From: Turritopsis dohrnii
Taxonomy: Eukaryota; Cnidaria; Hydrozoa; Anthoathecata; Oceaniidae
Direction: 5' to 3'
DNA: 64,000 bases
Assembly: GCA_027922465.2 (NCBI GenBank)
Contig: BQMF02000045.1
Span: 1,351,380 to 1,415,379 of the forward strand
Shown: piece by piece, positions 39,311 through 51,300 of the stretch
How positions within the stretch are numbered: position 1 is the first letter of the stretch
Layout: the number at the start of each line of letters is the position of its first letter
Program-made: the position numbers and the translations under genes
The notes under the pieces: model-generated
What the model saw: the letters and a program-made list of their open reading frames with translations, nothing else
Database searches by the model: none
What the model was told of the DNA's origin: nothing

Positions 39311-42300
39311 TCAAGAATATATGGTAACCACTTCGTGACCACCTCCGCGAACCAAAAAAACGCGGTCGATACCTTCAGTCAAAACCTCAATGAATTCCAT
39401 ATCTGTTGAAGTTGTCAAGGAAACGTTCTTTCAGGATTTTGTTGTGATGTCTATAGCAACTACACTATATATATTCCAACCTCAATCCCAGACTCTCTTG
39501 CCTTTTCGATATACGGGCAGCAAGCAAGAGAGAGAGAGAGCCTGAGAGGTTGAGAGAGAGGTTGTATATATTCCTCTGTTAGATAGGATCGTGGACAGTT
39601 TCTTATTTTCAGCCCAGTAAATTCGTCAAAAGGCCACTGTGTCAAAGAGCATTTTCATTGAAATAATGAGTACACTTCTATAGAAATGTACTCCTCCACA
39701 GTGATTTTTCAGCAAAATTACCCACTAGGTGATCGAACGAGACGTTACAACAAAACTTTACAAAATGGTATGCCTGACTGTGTTGTTCATCTGACAATTC
39801 TAGACCATCAAACTGTTCGGTCATGCCGTTCACAAACTCGATAAACCAAACAAATTTTACAAGGTTAACACCGTGAAGTGTTTTGCCTGAAATTGTCAAA
39901 TGAACTTGCTCACATTCTAGTAAATCAGTAAAACAGCGAAATGCATGGAAACGAGGCCAAACTAGATAACCAGGCATTAATCCGATGTTTAAAAAAGGAT
40001 TTCGAGAAACATCTATTCCGATTAATGTCAAATTTTAGGTCGGGGGCAAGTTTGTCATATTTTTTCGCCTCATTCAAGAAAAACGTGAAAGCCGTGCATG
40101 TAAGTATGCACGTTTTAAGTTCTCCTTCGTGGACTTCCGTTTAACACTGCTTTGTTAAGATTTACATATCAGTGGGAAAAGGTTTCAGTGATGAAGAGCA
40201 TTTTTATTGAAATAGTGTGTATATTTGCTTAAACTTTCTGTAGGAATGTACTCCTTCGCAGTGACTATCCAACACTAGAATGTATAGAATTTTCATATTT
40301 GTACTACTTGGCAACATTCGCTTCTTTTACCACCACACCCAATTGGAATAATTAAAATAATTAGAATAATTAAATACAAAAACGAGGTTAAAAGGAGGTT
40401 ATACTTTTTGCCTAGGTCAAAACACGATGTTTAAATTGAACTTCGGAAAAGAATCGGTTTCCTTTAATGTTGATTTAAGCTAGACATGTTCGACAGATTT
40501 ACAAAATTTTGGGATAATTTTCAGCTGCAACGTGAAGTTCTTATGAGAAAGAAAATCTCCATGATGAATAAGGTAGCAGGCGAGGAAAAGATACAGATGA
40601 ATTCTTTTCCGGATGAACGTGGAGGTTTTGGAAGGTTGATCATCACTAATCGAGCATCTTGAGAATACTCGTTTACTAGTTTATTAATTTTCACAGCTGT
40701 GTCCATACGTCGCACATTATCCTCATCTCTAAAAACAGATTCGGTATACTTTATGCAATTTGAACAAAAAAACGGACCAGAAGAAAGGTATGGTTGTTGA
40801 TGAAGTCGAAGTTGGAACAGGAAGTTGGAACATTGAAAACATGCAAGGAATGTCGTACAAAGTTTGCCTGTTATGCCAACACAACTCGGTTTAAATACTT
40901 GAAAAGATACAGGATAATATGAAGTTAAGAAAATAAATAACATAATTAAAAAAAAAAATCCCTCAAAAAACATTCTGAGGACCAGAATTGATGAGCAGTG
41001 AAAGGCTAATAATGAACGATCTCTTTAATTCTACAGTTGTGATTCTCATAACCTTACCTAAGTCATAATCTGAAACCCTGATCTTGATGTCCCAAACAAT
41101 TATCAAGAAAAAATATGTGCTTAGTTTAAAGATTAATCCCGGTCTTTGAACACCGCCATTATATTCCGGTCCTGGAAATGTAGAGTCAAACATTGAAGTC
41201 AGACCATTACTCACGGTTTCTGTATGATTTTATGAAGCGGTGTGTTGGACATAGTTAGCCTTGGCGACGCATCTTGATCAATCGGTTTTCCGTCGATATT
41301 TTCTGCTGTTACACTATGTGATCTTGAACGATGACCTTTATCGAAAATCAACTGCGCCTGTGTATCGCAGAAAAAGAAATTCGTAAAACGTATTGAAATT
41401 ATGGAAAACAAATTTAACGATTTTGTGCAATGTTTACATGAAATCGTTACCAAATTCACAATCCGGGACAAATTTCGAAAAATTGCAAGAAGAGTAAAAC
41501 GGAAGATCTGATTTAGAGTTTGACAATCATTTTTCAGATTTGGCCAATACTGCGCGATTCTAGCCAAAAACGTTTCAGCAAATTAAAATCATTCGGTTGA
41601 TTTCAGATGTCACGTAAGATTGTCGAGACTAGATATGCAGTCAAACAGTTTCCAAATCATACAGTAAGCAATGGCTTTCCAAGTTTGTCTCACAAAAAAT
41701 TGAACTGTTTTGCTCTTTTCTATAAAAAAAAGTTTTTTTCATCTTCGTTTTTCTTCTTCCATTTTCATTATTCTTCCAAATTTTTTGTATCATGAAAAAG
41801 TGCTTTTTAAGCTTGACACAGCGCAAAAAGAATTTTTGAAATAATCTCATAACCTTCCAATTTGTCAAGCATTAATAAAAACTGTGCAAGTTCATTTGAA
41901 ACGTACTTTAAGCAACAATACTACTAAGGTCTGACCTTGGTTGCTTATATATAAAAAAAACGTGTATATAATGTTACGGGGATTGTGATGAATTCAGGTA
42001 TTATGCATATTTACCAGTTATTTTACATAATTCCCAATGGGGTCAGGGTTAGGGTTATTATGCATAATAACCGAGGAATATGCATAATTCCCAATTTATC
42101 ATATTCCGTAACATATACATTATTTCAATGAAATGCTCTTCGACGCAGCGCCTTTTTTGACTTTTGACAATTTTGCTCACTGTGTAATAAGTTCTCAATT
42201 ATTTCTCGCGTGTCTTGGTGAGGGCAGATGGATCGATTAAAAGGTCGATAGTGAGAAGTAAACATCCAATAAACATCCTAATGTGTTATAAACGCGTGTC

Positions 42301-45300
42301 AAACGCAACAAAACAATGTAATGTAAAAAAAAGCACGAAACTAAAACAGGAATTTCAGAGACGATGCAAGCACAAGAAAAAACAAACAAAGAACAAACAA
42401 AATAAGTCAATGGAACGTTAGTGTTTTCTGGAATTGACACACCAACCTGATAACGGATGTAAAGCTTAATCTAAAGCTATAGAAACCGTTATTATAGATT
42501 TATATCGAACGCGTTAAATCGCCGTAAAAATCCACCTGTCAATAGTCGTCACGTATTGGTACTAAGTAGCTATATGCTAGCTACTACATACATATATTAT
42601 TATACATATATATTATCAGCAATATCATCACGTAAGAAACAAACAAAGTGAACGCTGCAGCATTGCATACAGAATAGAAAAAAAAAGTGATCTAAAGAAA
42701 ACCTCTTTCTTGCTTTCTTTCCTGCTTAGCTTCATTTTTGATACCATCTGCTTCCTCTGTTCAGCTTTTAAAGTTCGCTCATATGTGTATGCAGATATAT
42801 CGCTGTCATCCTAAAGTGATCGGTGAGAATTCAGTTGAGGACATGTACAAAGCTGAAATGAACACGGTGGTAAAGTTCCAAACAAACTATGCGATGGAGG
42901 GCGGAAGGATATAGAGAAATAAATAAAGATATAGAAAACAGTCTGGCAAGTTGTTTGAAGAAGACAGATGTGTAAACAGCAGTAGAACCACCAAAACCCT
43001 GACTTCATACTTTCGTGACAGAACCCTTCCCTTAACCAATCGCCAAATACCTTATCGGGGAAAAAAAAACTTGGGGAAAGTGACCATTTTTTTGGGGTAG
43101 TGACTAAAATTTTCCCCGACTTTTTTCCCCGATAAGATATACAATAACTCAGACGTTATTGCAATATCTTGATTATTTTCTTCTTATATTAAAAATAATT
43201 AGTCAGGGAAGTGACTAAAATTTCCTTAGGTGACTAAAATTTTCCTCAACTAAATTTTTTATCGACTATTTTTTTCCCTGATAAGGTATGTTAAAAAGTC
43301 GCTGTGGAGGAGCACATTTCCATAGAAGTATACACACTGTTTCAATGAAAACGCTCTTCGACGCAGTGACATTATTAACGACTCACTAGCTCGATGACTT
43401 GTACATCAGCCTTGATTCTCAGATTGTAAACTAGTTCAGTGAGATCCTTCTTGATTTGGATGCTGTTGTCTGTTATCTCTGATATGCAAGTGTTAAGGTC
43501 ACTTTTAGTTAATGGTCGTCAATAGTTACAAAACGAAAACGAGGCTTCTGCAATGAATAAATTTATGAATATTTGTGGAGTATTTCTTATTAAGTCGATT
43601 GCTTTCACCATAACAAGAGTATCACATGTAACATTTTTACGATTTCACAAACAACAATGCCTCCCTCTGATTCTAAATTCCACTTCTTTAGTAACCCAGT
43701 AGGCAAATTTGATGAAAAAAAACACTGCGAAGGAGCGCATTTTCAAAGAATTACACACACTATTTGAATAAAAATGCTGTTCGCCACAGTGAATTTTAGA
43801 CGATAATGCCCTCTGGTAACTGAAAACAAAAAGTTTGAGAAACACGGTGATATCTTTACACAAAAATTCATCGAATTCTTCAGAAAAGATACGAGCAACA
43901 GTGTATAATTTCAACCGACAGTTTCGCCAAACTTTGTGCTGACTCAGCAAAAACATCATCAACAGCATCATTCCGCCATCATGAACGATCCACCAGATGT
44001 CGATGTGACCGGCATCCGACGGCGGCTCTGTACATGGAAACAGTTCGGCGTTCTTAACAACCACCAACGCTCGGTTCAGCTGATACGTCACTCTGACGGC
44101 GTCTAGTCGGTAAAAAACAAACAAACAAATAAACAAACAAAATCTACTGACATAAATAGAATAATTAGTAATTGAGTTCATTAGTAGATAAAAAATAATC
44201 ATGCAATCATACAAGGATTTCACCATAACGAGGCTGTCAATAGTGGCTAGGTCATAAAACGGAGTTTAAACAAAGCTTGAGGAATGTCTGAAAAATCTCC
44301 GAAGATTCATTAACAAAGAAATGATAGTTGCCCATGAAATTCGTTCGAATTAGTGAGAATTCGAATTATGGAGGTTTGAAACGCCTTTGAAATGCCTTCT
44401 CATACTTTCAAACTTAAAAAATTGCTTGTTAAGCGTGGGCGGTTTATCCTAGGGCGCGAAGGAAAAAATAAAGTGGCACTCACGAATAAATGACACCCAT
44501 TTTGGATCGTTCTTCCAATCATGTGGCCAGGATATGATAACCGTGTTTGGTCTCAAGCCGCCCAACCCAGCAGTTTGAATTCTGGATGAAAGAAATCTTA
44601 TTAGGGAATTTGTAATCGGTAGGAAGGCTTCGAATTTTGTTTTTATACTTAGTTTTATTCATATTACACACTTCCTGTCCATCATATAGACATGATGAAA
44701 AATATATTTGGGTGATCGAGATCAAAAACACTATTTGCCTCGATCCTTCAAAGAACATCAAAAGTAATATATCGAAAAAGATATAATTAAATTTGGGAGA
44801 ACAAAAGGAATAATTTTGTCAGGTCAAAGTGTCAAGTAGATTCCGCTCACTTACAGCGAAGAGAGGCCTGAGGTCTGGGTTGCTGATACAAGAACAGAAC
44901 GGAATCCTTTCACTTTCGATTTCTTCATCTCTTCAGCTAATTCCTGGAAAAACGACATTATCAAACATTTTCGTTCAAGTATAACAATTAATCTAGTATC
45001 TAATTCTCTGCATAGAAAACTAAATTTCGACCTGGGATATCGAAGCCACGATTGCGAAAAGAAAAAATAAATTCGAACTAAATCTTAATAACTTGTATAC
45101 ACCAACCTCGTCTAGTTCATCTACCTCTAGACTGGATTCCAGATAATTTCCTTCAAGAACAGAGCCTACTATGGTCAAACCGCGGCCTAAAAAAAACATT
45201 TAGGTGCTGACAAATTATTCGTCTAACCTTTTATGATTTCGTTAAATAGAAGCGGTCATGTGACCTGTTCATTTCGTTCCTCGCGTTGCTTAGCAACATG

Positions 45301-48300
45301 TTCGTCTGACGAACCGTTACCATCAGATTTTTACGGTACAAACCCTGTCAAATGTGTTTGGGTTAGTGAGAGAAAGGCTTAGGGTTTGCCTCATTTGTTC
45401 ATACACCTTTATAAGTGTTTTCACCACATCGATGAAAATGACAACGAGTCAAACATACTCTTAACAGGGAATGGAATTGAAGATGTTACAATGTTTTTCG
45501 TTCTCATAAACAAAGTCAAAAAAGTAAGTTTTTAATTCCCTGACATTTGCCTTTGCGAAGGAGAGCGAAAGTTACAACACTGAACAAAAACATTTTGAAC
45601 ACTTCTCCACAGATGAAATTTCCTTAAACACAGGGGGTTATCTTTCAAGTTGTCTTTTTGATCAACCATGAGATTTTCTGTCAACACCCATCGTGTACAC
45701 CTAATATTATATCCCTGTGTCAAGGGCGTCTGTTCCGAGGTTTCTAGGTAGGTAGAGATTAACACCTAACAGACTAACATCTTGTGGCTTCACAAATGAT
45801 TACATTTTCAGATTAGTATCATTTTAAGATCATTGAACATTTCAGCCCCTTGTGATGACATCACAATTGCTCAATTACACCTAATATTATATCCCTGTGT
45901 CCAGGGCGTCCCCACTACTGTTCTGAGGTTTCGTAGGGAAATGAAATTCTAGGTAGGTAAAGATTGATTCTATATATCATTGAACGTCTTGTGGCTTCAC
46001 AAATGACTACGTTCTAAGATCTTTGCAGAATTTATTCGACTGACTGAGCTTATAGACAACTTTTGTCTTGTTCATTCATAAACTTTTACAAGAGTTTTCA
46101 CCGAGACGTGTGATGGCCACAAAGTCAAACCAACCTGCTTTCAACTGGCCAGCTATAGATATCAAATTTCTGCTCGATTCTGTGAGTGTGACCACAGACT
46201 TTTTAGTCTCGCATAAAACCAGCAGTTGCGGTCTCCAGTTCTTTGTGTGGATTTCGCTGTCGCTCAAACGCAGCAAACCATATCTGGCTGCACTCAAAGC
46301 CAACCCACTCAAACCGTCGCCCCACTCCTTTTCAGCTCTGTCATGTAAACAAATAACAGTGATATATGTGAGATAGAAGTGTTTGCATACAGTCGACTCT
46401 CGAAAACTCGATTTCTCGAACTCATCGATAACTCGATTCTCGAACTCATTGATACCTCAATTTATCGAACTCATCGATAACTGGAATTATTTTCTCGAGG
46501 GTCGACTGTACTCTACTTTCTATGGCAGCGATTTCGATGTCATTAATAGATTCCTCCGATAAAAATAGTTTAATAGTTTCAGGCAACAACACACCCTTTC
46601 CTCAACTTTGTTGTGTTCATCAGATCATTTAGTTCATTCATCATTTAGTTTAGTTCTTGTCACGAATATAATGGCAGATGTCAGGATTCAAACCCTCCTC
46701 AAAGCCATCCCAGTGCGCAAATTTATTAAAATGCCCTGCGAAGGAGTGCTTTTTCTACGAAAATATGCATGCTGTTTCAATAAAAATGTTCTTCATCGTA
46801 GTGACTTTTTGACGATTTTGCCAACTGGGATCAACACTTTAGATGGCCGTTCTTTTTTAAACCAGCAAAAGCAGAAAAGCAAGGCAGATATGCGACAAAA
46901 AATTCTCGATACACAAAAGACTATCATAACAAGGAAACATATTAAAAACTAGTTACCCTCTGTATTCGATGTACTTGTACAGAAAACTTGCGATCACAAT
47001 CGCCGTCAGAGCATAATACCAGCTGGAAATAAACATCATGGCCAAACACAAGCACACTCCAAGTAATGAAAAACTCCTAAAGACAGGTAGAAAAACTGCG
47101 AGGTTTTATCGTGCAGTGAGTACTACTGAATTCCGCTCAGTATTTATTCCAAGCAAGGTGCTCCTTATTGACAGACCAGCCGGACTATGTCTTTCATTTA
47201 TACCAGTTTGGTTTATTTTTGGTAAAGAACAATAGTTAAATACTATTGAAATACTTGACACTGAGTAAAAATGAGAAAATGAGAAATTTCAGTGCTTGGG
47301 CAAGGTTTAAACAGAGGGCTGGTATATAAGTTGCAAAACAAGTCAAAAAGACCCAAATTTTCAACTGATTGGGAATTGTAAGCTTGTATAAAGGAGGCAA
47401 AAAGGGGGCCTAAAACATAAGCGTTTCAAAACAACTAGAAGAGAACATCCGTGCAAGGTTCATAAACTCACCAATGGTAGAAACGAAACCTCGGTCTCCA
47501 GTTTGGAAGCTTCAGTAAAGATTGTAAAGTACACGCAAAATTAACGAACCCATAACACATGAGAAAGAACCTAGAACAAAACACGGAAAACTGTATGAAT
47601 ACAATCATATGCAACAAACAGCCACATTAGGGAGCTCGGATAAGGATCAGCTGTATAAGATACTGTAAGATTCCTTGTAAATCATCTATACTCAATTAAA
47701 CTCTATTAGCTGAACATGCGTTTCATGACACTCTGCCACACACATATGAAAACCTTTTGCTAGGCTACAATAACTCAAATGTTGGGCTGCAATAATTCCT
47801 AACAAAATTTCTGTCTCAAAACTACAAAAAAAAAACAACAACAAAAACATCCATACATGGTTATGATAGGAGCAACAGCATCCAGGCTTGCTATTAAAAC
47901 TCCAACTTCAGATATGAGTAAAGTGACGAACAATGCTCGTTTGGGTTCACCGTCCTTAGAAACGACAGAAAACACATTCAGGAACGGAATGACTCCATCT
48001 TTCGCGATAGCTTGTAGTAATCTTGGTGCTCTATGGTGCAAAAAAATAACACAATACTACACAAAAAATAATGACACAATACTACACAATAATAAAAGTT
48101 ATTTGAGAAATCACTGACAGCAAAAGGCATGGGAACTCTTGACATAATGAACCTGAAAGGGTGCAAGAAAAAGGCTTGGCATAGTCACTGTGATGAAGAG
48201 CATTTTTATTGAAATAGTATGTATATTTCCATAGAAATGCACTCCATCTCACATCCATAACATAATTGCAAGATAATGTAACAAAATCACTGACAATAGC

Positions 48301-51300
48301 AGGTATGGAAACTCTTTGATATAATAAACCTAAAAGATGCAGGAAAAGGAGAGTCACGACGATGAAGAGCATTCTCATTAAAATAGTGTCTATTTCTATA
48401 AAATGCACTCCCTTGCATAGATCTTTCATCAAATAAGTCGACTACCCTACTGACTGTATTAAAAGATGCAGTGGATTAGATTGATAGAATACAAAAGTTC
48501 CAAAACCGAGGATTCACTTTGTGTGTGTTTTAAGAACTCACTTCATAGTAAAAAAGAGAAAATACCCAGCAGGCACCTGCGAAGAAGTGCATTCCTTTAG
48601 AAACACACACACAATTTCAATGAAAATGCTCTTCATCATAGTGACTTTTTGACGATTGTTTTCCAGAATGGAGTTAATGGCATCTGGAACACAATTGCTG
48701 AGTTGTTTGAAATTCCTAAGGCAGTGGTGAAGTTCACACAAGCAAAAATTTAACACACTTTTACCCGGTGAGACTCTGCAGACCAGCACCTATTGTTGAC
48801 AATAACGAGCCAATCAGAATAAACCACTGGTTAGGCCATGCCAACTTGGATACCAACAAGCCGCCTCCAAAACTTTCCCCGAACCTTAGGAAAATTTTGA
48901 AATAAATGTATTGGGAGAATTTTGCAAGTAAAGTATTGAAAGATTATGAACTGCTATATATAGAGCTGAGGGTCGCACTATGCTGATGTCTGTAGAAATA
49001 GAAGAATGATCTGAAAACGAAATGCTTTTAATTATTAACAAAGCGTTGAAACAAGGTAAAAAAAAAATGATTGGCTCTCTCTGAAACACTGCTGAAACCC
49101 TTTATTCTCTAGATAATCCTTAAGATTCATCAAAACGAAAAGAAAGATATACTTGTCTCTCAACACGTCGCCATTCACTGTGGCACCAAGCAACAGAACT
49201 GACAAGAGATCTATTTCATAGTCAAGTCAAAGTAATGTTTTCAAAACATTTGCACTATAATGATCTGTCAACACTCGAAAAATACAAAGAGCTTCGGTGT
49301 TGTTGATACAAGTTTTACTTTTCGGTGTTGGAGAAGGAAAAGATACATATTGTTGATGTGGTGAGAATTGCGGCAATGGTTCCACGAGGTATTGAATATT
49401 GAGCATTCCGCAGATTTCCAGATCGATTGGAACCAGCCATGATTCCTAAACATTCATTCAAATATATATTGAAAGCTGAAAGAAGTCGAGGTGATGAATC
49501 CACCATATGTTATACTTATTTAAAAACCATTATAATATCAAAAATGTTTAAATAAAAAAAAATGTATTTTTAAATAAATGAAAGAAGTTGTCTGCATGAT
49601 TTCAACTACTTCTTATTAATAACTCGCTGCAATTCATAAACATAAAAATGAAGTCTAGTATTCTGCTCCCACAACAGACATTCTACAAAAGCATTACAAA
49701 ATCTATGTCACCTGTGACTGATGGAAAGAATATCGCCAAGAGGATAGTGAATGAGGTTGTCATATCAGCAACAATTTCTCCTTTGAAGCCTTTTGTGTTA
49801 GCCTGAACTTCACCAGACTTCCGATACGAGCTTTCGGTGTTTTCTGGAAATAGAATTAGGAATAACAAAAAGCAAAACAATAAGCTCAAGATTCTCTGAA
49901 AAAATCATACATCATTCATATCACGAATACTTTGCAATACTGTCTTTGACAAATTAGTTTTCATCCTCGTCATCAGTTTTGGGATTAATGAAAACACCGA
50001 GTGGTCAAGCTCAGGGCAATACGATTGGTTTGGGTTAATCTCTAGTTACCTTTATACAAATCATTTAATGTTCTTTTTGGCACTAACGCCAGGTGTCCCA
50101 CTGAATCAATCTTACACATACAAATTTATTTATGAATCATTGTGATGTGTTTTTCTGTTGTTTCAATAAACATTTATAACTCTGCATACAGGTAGAAGAA
50201 TTTTGTTTGAATTGACCTCATAAAATTAGTCAAACGTAATATTAAAAACAGGAAAGAAAATCAAATTAACATTGCTTCGATGTCAAAACAAAGTGCTGCA
50301 ATTCCTTTTCGTTGTCATGGTTGATTAGTTAGAATACTTAACAATGATTGTTAACAAAACAAGTAAGTGGCACCGTGTATTAGCAATCTAACGTGCTGCC
50401 TCTGTTATTGCATTATTGTGAACGGCTAACAATAACACCAGTCATGAAGTTGAAATGACTTTCTGTCTGTGGACCATGAAAACATTGAGAGAGCTAACTT
50501 CGAAAGTGATAGAAATACTCCTAATTTTGAATTTTACCACTCCATTGAAACTCCATCAACGTGTGTTGGGAACGTCTCAAAAATTAGGTTTATCAAAAGA
50601 AACCAGTTGGAAACCTTTTGGGTTTGAAAGCTATAACAAACTTTACAAACACATACCCATAAACATCTTGCTATCCAATCCAGGAATGGAAGTCTTTTTA
50701 TATATTTTCGACGCATTATAGAAAGTATAGCTTGGGACACTTTGTTTGTAGATGTTGAGTAATTTGGAATCGTTTTTAGAGCAGACATCATATGATTGCG
50801 TTGACAGCAGATGACGCCCGAGAAAACAAACACTAAAATAAAAATCAAATCAAGAGCATGTCAAAAAACCTTTTACCAATGCTCTAGTCAGACAGAGAAG
50901 AAACGAAAGAATTATCAGATCAAGAGGTAAAAATATTTTAAGCAAGATTGAGTTATCAGTAACTATAACAATTAAAGTATTTACAAAATCTGAAAGATGA
51001 ATAAAGTATCTTTTGAATAGCTACTATATACAAAAATTCTTCTTTAATAGGAAAATATTGCACACCATTAGTTGTATTTGCCACACTGGTATTAAAATGA
51101 ACAGTTAATGTAATCTATATAATTATCCATTATCTGTATCAGTAGGCTCTGAAGCAAGCCCTTAGCGCAGTCCTGGGGCTGATCCCAGTGGATCTTCAAG
51201 GGCAATATAGTCCAAGCTAAGTGGGAATGCATACACAACACAGATCTACACTGTGACATATTTCTGTATTTTCCTATGGACTTCTTTCCACAAAACCACG

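Noticed and set aside
39678..40031. 117-residue minus-strand open frame in the last KCC intron
   Set aside because: No domain, no matching splice signals, and its 3' part overlaps a MITE. KCC joins correctly across this interval without it.
42041..42053. CAGGGTTAGGGTT as an interstitial telomeric repeat
   Set aside because: Only about one and a half TTAGGG units are present, which is expected by chance.
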